From NCBI GenBank assembly GCA_963693315.1, contig OY856188.1:219055789-219119788 (forward strand): a stretch of DNA of 64,000 nucleotides, in the 5' to 3' direction. Positions 21,897 to 31,575 of this stretch are shown piece after piece. The notes below the pieces were generated by a model, which saw only the letters and a list, made by a program, of their open reading frames with translations, was not told the origin of the DNA and searched no databases. Position 1 is the first letter of the stretch; each line of letters starts with the position of its first letter. Source of the DNA: Diogma glabrata (Eukaryota; Arthropoda; Insecta; Diptera; Cylindrotomidae). The position numbers and the translations under genes are program-made.

Positions 21897-22450
21897 TCAA
21901 GGTTCAGTTAGTTCACTGTCAGTTATGTCTTCATCTTCTATGAACCAATTAGTGAAATAAGCATAGACACTGGGAGTCCCCTCAGACAGAGCCCCAAACG
22001 TTTCCTGGACGGAAACGAGATCACAGTCTCTATTTACTTTCTCTTCGTTTGTACTAGTACCTCGTTGCTTGACGAGCAGGTCACTATTGTTAGTTATTAT
22101 TACTGTATCACCATCATTAGTACTGCTCCTACTTGGGCTAGGAGGACTTATCAGTGACTGAATGTCATATTGTAGTTGAATTGATTCTCTAATTTGTGAA
22201 ATTTAAGTTGTGAAATTCATCACGATTGCCGAGGTCTTTATGACACTACTTTGAGCGCCTGTACAGCGCTGTCCAGTTCATTACATAAATTTTGTTTTTC
22301 GATCTAGATTCTTCTTTTTTTCTGAGCAGGGACACTAGGAGTACGGGGCTCAGGCTTTTCAGCGTTAACTGCTTCCGGAAGATGATGAATTACCACAGGC
22401 ATACTTGATGAAGACTCAGCAAACTGGCTTTCTTCATCTTCTGCTGTCTC
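21897..22450 (-). pseudogene. Harbinger accessory (Myb/MADF-like) gene, 3' part
   Basis: Minus-strand coding traces run from a splice acceptor near 22450 (a pyrimidine-rich run ending in ...CAG, then GAG ACA GCA) to a TGA at 21897-21899. The frames read ETAEDEESQFAESSSSMP and later DCDLVSVQETFGALSEG, an acidic, Ser-rich C-terminal region. The DNA-binding N-terminal exon was not found and the reading frame is interrupted near 22210-22310. PIF/Harbinger elements usually encode such a DNA-binding partner convergent to the transposase, so identity is inferred mainly from position and composition. Confidence 0.5.
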
Positions 22451-22614
22451 CTGTAACAAAAAAAACGAAACAAATCGTTCGTTCGTACTTTGTTCTTGTT
22501 ACAAATATGCATATGTTGTTATGTTAAGAATTTTCTTGTTTAAATATAACATTTAGATCTCCGGTAGTTGTTGAGTTGTACACGAAATGATTTGTTCCAA
22601 ACTCTGTTGATTTA

Positions 22615-22627
22615 ATTAAAATTATAT
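22615..22627. repeat. Jockey target site duplication, left copy
   Basis: 'attaaaattatat', identical to 27144-27156. The sequence is AT-rich, so chance is possible, but its position fits both element ends. Confidence 0.65.
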
Positions 22628-22915
22628 CCATTATTCACTCAACATTCGTTCAGTAAACATATAAAATTACTTTCGTTGTCATAAATAATAAATTTTTCTT
22701 TTAAATAACGGTGACGCTATTAGCGTACCTAGTTTAATATAATTTTAATTAACTAAGTGAAACAATAGTGATTCAAGTAGTGAAAAACTAAAGTTAGTTT
22801 AGCTACGGGCAAGCTTGCCGTTGGCAAACCCGAAAACAGCGATGTATCAGAAACATCCAAATCTGTACTGGGAATCATAAATAAGAGTCTAAGAAACTCA
22901 TCATTAGACAAGCTC

Positions 22916-23953
22916 ATGGCGGCCAGGAAAATGAATAATAAAGTTCTGCTAATCAATCAGCAGAATAATAATCAAGAAAATAACATGGATGGTGTTGAAT
23001 ACAACATTCCAACTACCAATCGTTTTACTAATCTTCCAAAAAATAATACAACTGTAATAAATGAGGTCAGTAACCATAAAATAAAATCAACTCCTATTGT
23101 TGTCGTAAATACAACTTATAATACAATCATAAACATCATAAAATCATTAAATATAAAAAATTATATAATAAAATATCAACAAATTGGTTTTAAAATTTTT
23201 ATCAACGAATGTGAAATCAAAAAACAATTTGAACAAGAATTACAACGAAAACAAATTGAATTCTACAGCTTCTGTGCAGCCGAAAATAAACCATTAAAAA
23301 CATATATAATTGGCTTACCAAAAGATATGACTTTAGCAGAAATTAAGGAAAATTTGATATATCAAGGAATTTCAGAAACTGATATAATACTTATCCAAGA
23401 AATACAAAGGAAGGAAGAACATAAATTTAAAAACCATCTAATTTTGGCTCATTTCAAAAAACAAAATGTTTCGTTAAAAATCCTCCATAATATTAAACAT
23501 ATAAACCATGTAATGGTGAAATTTCAAATAAAAACCAGCTTTAACTATGGCCCAACACAATGCAGACGTTGTCAAATGTTTGGTCACGGAACAAGTCACT
23601 GTAACATTAAGGCTAAATGCTCACTATGTGGAAACGACCACCTAACAACTGAATGTACTACTCCAGAAACACTCAAATGCGCTAATTGTGGAGCGAACCA
23701 TAAATCATCTTCCAAAGAATGTTCAAAGCGAAAAGACTACTTATTAATAAAAGAAAACATCTATATTAGCAAGCAGATCGATAACATAACCAGAAGCAAA
23801 CATCCAATACCAAGACCAGAAGTTAACAATATCAACTTTCCTGAATTAAAACATCCCACTCACCAAATAAGACCAACAACGACGTCGTACCGAGGGAACA
23901 TCCAACCAGATAACATAAGTAATATTTTTAATACTCCAAACACATCCACCTAA
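22916..23953 (+). pseudogene. Jockey ORF1 (gag-like), interrupted by one stop
   Basis: 345 codons from ATG 22916 to TAA 23951-23953. It would bind element RNA. It contains a central domain with FYSFCAAENKPLKTYIIGLP (the region where related gag proteins have their conserved PRE_C2HC-type domain), then three Cys-His knuckles (CRRCQMFGHGTSHC, CSLCGNDHLTTEC, CANCGANHKSSSKEC; about residues 218-281). Beyond the TAA the same frame stays open for 72 more codons, ending in a TGA at 24170-24172 that overlaps the ORF2 ATG. The natural gene therefore probably ended there and the TAA is a late nonsense mutation. The frame is also open about 50 codons upstream of the ATG, with protein-like sequence but no ATG. 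Confidence 0.8.
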
Positions 23954-24168
23954 TCTCAATCCACAACACATATTAATTACAACTCACACCAAACAAAATC
24001 CAATAATAATCAAAACAATAACAACTCTGACGATAAATTATTTGATCTACCTGAAATTACATCATTAATTACAAAAATAGTCAATGACCTTTCTCATTGT
24101 AAAAATAAAAAAGAACAATTTCTTGTGATCTCAAAATTATCAATTAAATATCTATATAATAATTTACC

Positions 24169-26865
24169 ATGAGTTTAAATACCATAATTTGGAATGCACG
24201 TAGCATACAAAATAAAAAGGATGAAACATTTGATTTCTTTATCAAAAATAATATAGATTTAGCGCTGATCACAGAAACTGGTCTGAAACCAAACCAAACC
24301 TTATCACACCCAAACTATATAATACATAGACTAGATAGAATTGGCAGACGATTAGGTGGCGTTGCGATAGTCATAAATAAAGACATAAAACACTCTATAT
24401 TACCAACGTTTGGTACCAAAGTTATTGAAGCCATTGGGATTAATCTTCACACTACCTGTGGAAATATTACAATAATTTCTGCTTATTTTCCAGGTTCGAG
24501 CAAAAATCCTATTCTTGCAGATTTTGAAAACGATATAAAGATACTCTCAAACCGTAAAGAAAAGTTTATAATAGGCGGCGATCTAAACTCAAAACATTCA
24601 TCATGGAATTGTTTCAGAAACAATAGGGCCGGTGACAAATTATATAATACAATGCTTCAAAGCAACTTCACATTAGAATTCCCTGCCGAACCTACATACT
24701 ATACCAGCAGATCAGCCAATGGTTCTACAATTGATTTTCTCTTAACTAATGACAATTCACACATATCTGAATTATCGGTCCTTCACCAACTTTCCTCCGA
24801 CCATCTGCCAGTATTATTTGAAATATCTGTCTCAAGAATAAGTAAAATACCTAAAAAACTTGTTTACTGTTATAAACAAGCAGATTGGAAAAGCTTTAAA
24901 CATTATATTAACAAAAACCTTGACCTTACTCATAGTGCTCCCATCCACAAAATTCATACAACCACTGAAATAGATTTCCATATTGATCAATTTAATAGTC
25001 TCCTAGCGGAATCTCGGGCGAAATGTATCCCTTTGACAAATCCAACCAGTGCTTCACCCAGCCAAATCGAAATCAATGATGAATTAGCTAAACTAATCAG
25101 ATTGAAAAACATTAGACGGCGACAGTGGCAAAGAAAACGCGACCCCGCACTGAAAAGAATTGTAAATGCACTCATAAAAAGAATTAAGGAAGAATTCCAG
25201 CTTATCCGAAACAAGAACTGGGAAAACTTTTTATCCACTGTAAACGAAAGTAATCATAACAAAAGAATGTGGAGATTAACAAAAACTCTTCGCAATAAAC
25301 AAAAAAAAATTCCAGTCTTATGTTCACAAGGAAATAACTCAAATATCAATAATAACAGACTTCTTACTAATAAAGAAAAAGCTGATGCATTTTCAAATTA
25401 TTTCCTAAACATTCAGAGCCCATCCATCCCACACAACGACATTGCTCAACTGGTCCAAACAAACATTAATACAATTGATAACAATTTAAATTCTCTTTCC
25501 ATTTTAGAGCTCACTAAGCCTCGAGAAATTAAAAGCTATATTAAATCCCTAAAATCTGCCAAATCTCCGGGAGAAGATAACATCACCAATATTCTTATCA
25601 AAAACCTTCCAAAAAAAGCTCTAATATACCTAACTTACGTTTACAATGCATGTTTGCGGCTAAACTATTTCCCAAACACTTGGAAAACAGCCAAAATAAT
25701 CCCAGTCTCCAAACCAAACAAAGACACTACCCGAATTGAAAGTTATCGCCCCATTAGTCTTCTTAACGGATTAGGAAAGCTATTCGAAAGGATAATACTC
25801 CATCGCATAAACCTACATGTTTCTGCCAAAAATATAATACCTAACCACCAATTTGGTTTCCGCACGGCACATTCCACCTCACACCAGTTATATAGAATAT
25901 GCGATAACATAAAAGCAAATTTAAAAAATAAGATATCAACAGGAATGATACTTTTTGATATAGAAAAAGCGTTTGATCGTGTTTGGCATGATGCACTCAT
26001 CTTTAAAATGATACAATTTGGTTTTCCTTCATACCTAATAAAAACCGTAAAATCTTTCTTGGAAAACAGACGATTTTTTGTTTCAATAGGGCAAACAAAA
26101 TCCGAGACTATGTCCCCTACATCTGGTTTACCACAAGGTTCAGTTTTGTCTCCCACACTTTACAATATATTTACAGCTGACATAGCCGAGTGCATGATTC
26201 CTTCGGTTAACTACGCATTCTTTGCTGATGACACGGCCATATACACAGCGGCAGATGACTTAGAAGATGTGATGGGTCGACTACAGCTGGCTATAAACAA
26301 ACTCACAGAATACTTCAACAAATGGTGCATCAACATTAACAACAATAAAACGCAAGCAATTTACTTCTCTAGACGTCGCGCGAATAGATACCTACCAAAC
26401 TCAACATCACTTTATATCAACACAGAACCAATAAAATGGTCGAATTCCATAAAATACCTTGGATTGATCCTTGACAGGCGACTCACCTTTAAGGACCATG
26501 TTAGTCATGCAACCGAAAAATGTGAAAAGCAAATTCGTGCTTTATATTCCCTGCTCAACAAAAAATCCAAACTTTCTGTTAAACATAAAAAACTAATATA
26601 TACGATGATCATTAGACCAACCCTTACCTATGCAGCTCCGGTTTGGTTTAACTGTGCTGAAGTACACAAGAAAAAAAGTCAAATCATACAAAATCGCTGC
26701 CTCAAAATAATTCACGCGCTCCCTTATGATTATTCTACCACTAAACTACACGAAACTGCCAATCTTCCCACACTAGCTAACTACATTAACTCTATCACTA
26801 CCAATTTTAAAACTAACGCACACAATACTAACAATCCTCTTATCATGCCATTGTTCTCTCAATAA
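24169..26865 (+). CDS. Jockey ORF2: endonuclease and reverse transcriptase
   Basis: 898 residues with no interruption. Apurinic-type endonuclease at residues 1-225 (N9, E36, GGDLNSKHSSW near 136, SSDHLPV near 210). Reverse transcriptase about 480-780 (PISLLNGLGKLFERI, FGFRTAHST, LFDIEKAFDRVWHD, GLPQGSVLSPTLYNI, FADDTA near 685, YLGLILDRRL), then a C-terminal domain of about 120 residues without RNase H. It performs target-primed reverse transcription. Its ATG overlaps the original ORF1 stop as ATGA, implying translation by termination-reinitiation. All catalytic motifs look intact. Confidence 0.92.
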   Translation: MSLNTIIWNARSIQNKKDETFDFFIKNNIDLALITETGLKPNQTLSHPNYIIHRLDRIGRRLGGVAIVINKDIKHSILPTFGTKVIEAIGINLHTTCGNITIISAYFPGSSKNPILADFENDIKILSNRKEKFIIGGDLNSKHSSWNCFRNNRAGDKLYNTMLQSNFTLEFPAEPTYYTSRSANGSTIDFLLTNDNSHISELSVLHQLSSDHLPVLFEISVSRISKIPKKLVYCYKQADWKSFKHYINKNLDLTHSAPIHKIHTTTEIDFHIDQFNSLLAESRAKCIPLTNPTSASPSQIEINDELAKLIRLKNIRRRQWQRKRDPALKRIVNALIKRIKEEFQLIRNKNWENFLSTVNESNHNKRMWRLTKTLRNKQKKIPVLCSQGNNSNINNNRLLTNKEKADAFSNYFLNIQSPSIPHNDIAQLVQTNINTIDNNLNSLSILELTKPREIKSYIKSLKSAKSPGEDNITNILIKNLPKKALIYLTYVYNACLRLNYFPNTWKTAKIIPVSKPNKDTTRIESYRPISLLNGLGKLFERIILHRINLHVSAKNIIPNHQFGFRTAHSTSHQLYRICDNIKANLKNKISTGMILFDIEKAFDRVWHDALIFKMIQFGFPSYLIKTVKSFLENRRFFVSIGQTKSETMSPTSGLPQGSVLSPTLYNIFTADIAECMIPSVNYAFFADDTAIYTAADDLEDVMGRLQLAINKLTEYFNKWCININNNKTQAIYFSRRRANRYLPNSTSLYINTEPIKWSNSIKYLGLILDRRLTFKDHVSHATEKCEKQIRALYSLLNKKSKLSVKHKKLIYTMIIRPTLTYAAPVWFNCAEVHKKKSQIIQNRCLKIIHALPYDYSTTKLHETANLPTLANYINSITTNFKTNAHNTNNPLIMPLFSQ

Positions 26866-27143
26866 TATCAAATCCAAATTACAAACTCATAAATAGATCT
26901 TAAGTTTTAGTTTTAGTTATGTAGGTTAGTTCTATTTCTAATTATTATTAAGTCTTCCTATAGTTACTAAGTATATAAATATAGCATCATGCCTATTATT
27001 AATACCGAATATCCATTTAAACACCCAACATATTCCAATGAAATCAATAGCCACATAAGCTGTAAAGTTAATATAACTAAGCTCTTAAAAATTTGCCAAT
27101 GTACTTAGAATTTATAACAAATAAAGAATTCATTTATTATTAT
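26866..27143 (+). terminator. Jockey 3'UTR with poly-A signal
   Basis: Noncoding tail with AATAAA at about 27119, ending 'tttattattat' before the target duplication. There is no long A run, only an AT-rich end. Confidence 0.55.
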
Positions 27144-27156
27144 ATTAAAATTATAT
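27144..27156. repeat. Jockey target site duplication, right copy
   Basis: Exact match to 22615-22627, directly after the element's 3' end. Confidence 0.65.
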
Positions 27157-27314
27157 GGAGCTTAAAAGATTGATGTAGTTCATCTAATTTAATTTCAACT
27201 GTTGTCACTGTTCATATGTAAATTCCACTACGGTTAAATTGTTGCAATAAAAGATTTCAGTAGAATGTAATAGTAAATCGACTTCTCGATCGTCAATGCA
27301 ACTAGTATATAATT

Positions 27315-27711
27315 TTATCCACGACTACTAAAGAATATATGCTTTCCATGCGTATGTCTTCCATTGTAATTGTATTCATTTCACAACTAGTGAATTTGAT
27401 TAAAATTCTTTAACAGCTCTATAGTTTATTAAATATTCCCCTAACAAATTAAACAACAAACTTGTTTTGTTTTTCGCTATCTCTGATGTTTTTATTTCAA
27501 TATGGCGATACAAATTTTTGCATGAAAACTGGAAATTAAACGAAATATTTTACAGTCGTGGATAAAATAGCATCTTGTATTTGCTTAGGATGATGGCAAT
27601 ACTTCACTCGGATGATTCCCTCCACTCGCTACGCTCGTTTCGGGAAACTTCATCCTCGTGAAGAATTGCCTTCATTCTAAGCTCATACAAGAATCTACTA
27701 TTCTTCCATTC
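27315..27711. repeat. 390-bp interspersed palindromic repeat, copy A
   Basis: A direct copy lies at 33366-33749 with scattered substitutions and small indels. Perfect 15-bp inverted repeats (ATTTTATCCACGACT at 27312-27326 and its complement at 27554-27568) bound the first 255 bp. The remainder folds on itself: 'cttcactcggatgattccc' against 'gggaaacttcatcctcgtgaag', around 'ctcgctacgctcg'. No coding potential. Probably a non-autonomous DNA element. Confidence 0.7.
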
Positions 27712-28301
27712 TAATTCTTATATAAACGGTTGCAATAAATTTTCAAAATGAATCGAATTTAACAATTATTTTGTTGTCTTTATAATTATTAACAAATGTC
27801 CACACCAATAGATTTATATACAACAAGTAAACAAGCTCATATCTTGTTAAATTTAATCAAGCAAATTCTTATACTGCAGCATATTTGTAATAAGAAGAAA
27901 ATACGAGCGTTTCTTCAAAAATAAAATTAATAGTAGATTTTTCAACAAGTGGTGAAAATATCTCTTTTTTGTTTGGTTTGTATACGAGACGCGACAGTAC
28001 GGTTGTACGGTTTGTACGGTTTACACGGTTTGTCCACGAGACGCGACAGCGTCGAGTGGAATAAGTTCAGGAACGTAGAGAAGTTTTTACTACGCGTAGA
28101 AAACGCTATTTTTTCTACGCTTGTAAATATAAATGGTAATAATTACAAATTCTCCTACTAAAAACTTACAAGACGACATAGCTAATTTTGACAGTGGAAA
28201 CCTAAATAGCAATGTTGTATTTATATATAATTGTTAACAGTGTACAATATTGATTTAATTGTATGCCAGTGTTCGCCTACAGATGGAAGACAATAGCAAA
28301 T
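27712..28301. other. Noncoding DNA with a short repeat cluster
   Basis: Contains 'acgagacgcgacag' twice (27985 and 28036) around a tandem 'tacggttt/tgtacggttt' tract, a local CG-rich island in AT-rich DNA. No gene seen. Confidence 0.4.
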
Positions 28302-28451
28302 AAACATTTTAAACAAATTTTAAGTTGGTTAATTAACTTAAAATAATGATGGTTTGGTTTCCAGTTGTTTAAATTAATTTAAAATAATTTATTTAAAATA
28401 AATTTAATAATTTTTTGCTTTAACAACTTTTTTTATAATATTTTGTTACAT

Positions 28452-28478
28452 GTTTCAACCATAAATGGTCATTCTCAA
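28452..28478 (-). ncRNA. Degenerate hammerhead-like core, left PLE copy
   Basis: Minus strand: TTGAGAA, ACC-loop-GGT stem, GAAAC. The core is altered at two positions. It lies about 200 bp downstream of the PLE ORF, in the terminal repeat. Confidence 0.3.
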
Positions 28479-28670
28479 ACATTTGAAAATATTATGAATC
28501 AAATAAAAACATTTTTCATTCAACAAAATTTTTGTTTGATAAAAAGCATACTACAGAAAATTTTAATTGAAATAACTTGAATAAAAATTATTTTTTATAA
28601 ACAAATTTTAGAAGCTTGCTATTTCAATTTTATGAATGAAATATGATTTTTAACAGAAATTTTAATTGAA

Positions 28671-29707
28671 TTATTCTAAAACAGAATTGTATAAAATATT
28701 TGAATTAAAAGAAAGTTTGTCATTTAAAATTAAATTTGGTTGTGTTTTGAACCCTTTGTAAATTTCAAATTCTTCAAGAGAGTCCATTAAAACACCTTGA
28801 TTACATAAATGTAAAGCCTTCAAATTTTGTTCAAAACTGGTATAATTATGATTGTTATCAACTAAATGGTTTGCAAAAATAGACTTTAGATTTTGTTTAT
28901 TTTTCTTCATTGGAAGATGCTCTTTGAATCTATCTTTGAAACATCTGCCGGTTTTCCCGATGTAAAACTTTCCATATGAATCACATTTAATTTTATATAC
29001 TCCTGAACAAGATTCTAATTTAACATTTAATTTTGGTTTAAACATTTTATATAAATTATTGTTTGTGCGGAAGGATATTTTATATTTATATTTTTTAAAA
29101 TGGTTTCGTAAAATATTTGGCAAGATATTTGTGTATTCCATTGATACATATTTTATATTATTCTCATTGTTAATATTTGGATTATTTAATTTGTTTATTT
29201 TCCTTGAAAGTAATTTATCAATAAATTTAGAGTCATATCCATTATCTAAAGCAATAAATTTTATAGTGTTTAGTTCTTCTTGAAAATTTAGAATATTCAT
29301 TGGAATATTTAGCATGCGATGAATTAGTGAGTTGAATGTTGCTGTTTTTTGTGAATGTGGGTGATGTGATGTTTTATTTATAGTAATGCTAGAAGTTGTA
29401 GGTTTCCGATAAATTTTATATTCAAAATTATTATTGTTTTTCAAAATTGTTAAATCCAAAAAATTTATTTGATTATTATCTTCAATTTCAAGAGTAAATT
29501 TTATATATGGATAAACATTGTTCAAATAATTTTTCTATTTGTCGAATTGTACCATTAAATAAAATGAAGGTATCATCAACATATCTTGAGTATGAAATTA
29601 TTAAATTTTGTTGTTTATTTAAATTTGAGAATATAAATTTATTTTCAAAATAATTTAAGAAAACATTAGCGAGTAAACCGCTTAATGGAGATCCCATTGC
29701 AAGCCCT
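28671..29707 (-). pseudogene. PLE reverse transcriptase / GIY-YIG fragment, left copy
   Basis: On the minus strand it starts at the reverse transcriptase motif KGLAMGSPLSGLLANVFL and runs through YVDDTF to the GIY-YIG endonuclease and C-terminus. Relative to the right copy it has an 8-bp deletion near 29530 that shifts the frame after ...GTIRQIE, splitting it into two frames. A Cys in the CDSCGKFY motif of the endonuclease is Tyr. Everything upstream of the catalytic half is missing. Confidence 0.85.
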
Positions 29708-29716
29708 TTTTTTTTT

Positions 29717-31280
29717 TTTACAAAAAGATCCAACAAAATCATATGTCAAAATTATTAATAATATTATAAATAAAAGCACAAATTTATTTGATCATCACAC
29801 CCAAATTAGTTTAAAACAAATTCATGCAAGAGCACCCGAGTTTAAAGGTTTACCAAAAATTCACAAAGAAAATATACCAATTAGACCTCTTATCAATTAC
29901 AAAACTGCACCTTCTTATAAAATAGCAAAATTTTTAATCAAAATTATTACTAATAATATCACATTAATCAATAACCAATCTATTAAAAACAATTTACATT
30001 TAATAGAAAAAATAAATAATATTAATTTATTATTTCAATATAAAATGATATCTTTAGACATAACCAATATGTATACAAATATTCCTGTTACTGAAACTAT
30101 TGATATATTAGAAGAAAATTTAAAAAACACTGGTACTTTAGATATACTTAAAATTAATGAATTGATTATTATAATTCGAGTTATTCTACAACAAAATTAT
30201 TTTACTTTTGATGATAAATTTTTTATTCAAGAAAAAGGGCTTGCAATGGGATCTCCATTAAGCGGTTTACTCGCTAATGTTTTCTTAAATTATTTTGAAA
30301 ATAAATTTATATTCTCAAATTTAAATAAACAACAAAATTTAATAATTTCATACTCAAGATATGTTGATGATACCTTCATTTTATTTAATGGTACAATTCG
30401 ACAAATAGAAATTTTCAAAAATTATTTGAACAATGTTTATCCATATATAAAATTTACTCTTGAAATTGAAGATAATAATCAAATAAATTTTTTGGATTTA
30501 ACAATTTTGAAAAACAATAATAATTTTGAATATAAAATTTATCGGAAACCTACAACTTCTAGCATTACTATAAATAAAACATCACATCACCCACATTCAC
30601 AAAAAACAGCAACATTCAACTCACTAATTCATCGCATGCTAAATATTCCAATGAATATTCTAAATTTTCAAGAAGAACTAAACACTATAAAATTTATTGC
30701 TTTAGATAATGGATATGACTCTAAATTTATTGATAAATTACTTTCAAGGAAAATAAACAAATTAAATAATCCAAATATTAACAATGAGAATAATATAAAA
30801 TATGTATCAATGGAATACACAAATATCTTGCCAAATATTTTACGAAACCATTTTAAAAAATATAAATATAAAATATCCTTCCGCACAAACAATAATTTAT
30901 ATAAAATGTTTAAACCAAAATTAAATGTTAAATTAGAATCTTGTTCAGGAGTATATAAAATTAAATGTGATTCATGTGGAAAGTTTTACATCGGGAAAAC
31001 CGGCAGATGTTTCAAAGATAGATTCAAAGAGCATCTTCCAATGAAGAAAAATAAACAAAATCTAAAGTCTATTTTTGCAAACCATTTAGTTGATAACAAT
31101 CATAATTATACCAGTTTTGAACAAAATTTGAAGGCTTTACATTTATGTAATCAAGGTGTTTTAATGGACTCTCTTGAAGAATTTGAAATTTACAAAGGGT
31201 TCAAAACACAACCAAATTTAATTTTAAATGACAAACTTTCTTTTAATTCAAATATTTTATACAATTCTGTTTTAGAATAA
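29717..31280 (+). CDS. Penelope-like element protein, N-terminally truncated
   Basis: About 520 open codons. The ATG at 29685 is an artefact: its first codons are the reverse complement of the left copy's end, so true PLE sequence begins near 29717. Reverse transcriptase: FKGLPKIHK, SLDITNMYTNIP, EKGLAMGSPLSGLLANVFL and YSRYVDDTFILF. Endonuclease: GVYKIKCDSCGKFYIGKTGRCFKDRFKEHL is a GIY-YIG domain with the Cys pair typical of PLEs (about 1260 nt into the frame). This combination defines Penelope-like elements, which prime reverse transcription from cut DNA. The upstream part, 150 or more residues in intact relatives, is missing, so it is a 5'-truncated copy with an open frame. Confidence 0.85.
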
Positions 31281-31472
31281 TTCAATTAAAATTTCTGTTA
31301 AAAATCATATTTCATTCATAAAATTGAAATAGCAAGCTTCTAAAATTTGTTTATAAAAAATAATTTTTATTCAAGTTATTTCAATTAAAATTTTCTGTAG
31401 TATGCTTTTTATCAAACAAAAATTTTGTTGAATGAAAAATGTTTTTATTTGATTCATAATATTTTCAAATGT

Positions 31473-31499
31473 TTGAGAATGACCATTTATGGTTGAAAC
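31473..31499 (+). ncRNA. Degenerate hammerhead-like core, right PLE copy
   Basis: Mirror of 28452-28478: TTGAGAA, ACC/GGT stem, GAAAC. Confidence 0.3.
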
Positions 31500-31575
31500 A
31501 TGTAACAAAATATTATAAAAAAAGTTGTTAAAGCAAAAAATTATTAAATTTATTTTAAATAAATTATTTTAAATA

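Larger units (their letters stand above)
22628..27143 (+). mobile_element. Full-length Jockey-type non-LTR retrotransposon
   Basis: About 4.5 kb. The 5'UTR begins 'ccattattcactcaac' and contains a TTCAGT initiator-like motif near 22649-22654. ORF1 is gag-like, ORF2 has endonuclease and reverse transcriptase without RNase H, and the 3'UTR carries an AATAAA signal at about 27119. A 13-bp target duplication flanks it. Lack of RNase H and the PRE_C2HC-type ORF1 point to the Jockey clade. Confidence 0.85.
28302..31575. mobile_element. Head-to-head pair of PLE copies (giant palindrome)
   Basis: The left arm (about 28376-29707, minus-strand copy) and right arm (about 30237-31575, plus-strand copy) are reverse complements over 1.33 kb with few differences. 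Both copies are 5'-truncated inside the reverse transcriptase, the left one more severely. A 10-bp direct repeat 'atagcaaata' at 28292-28301 and 31574-31583 is a possible target duplication. Both copies carry the same degenerate hammerhead-like motif near the outer ends. Confidence 0.8.

Noticed and set aside
29685..29716. ATG start of the right PLE frame
   Set aside because: The first codons are the reverse complement of the left copy's end, so the ATG belongs to the junction and not to the PLE gene.
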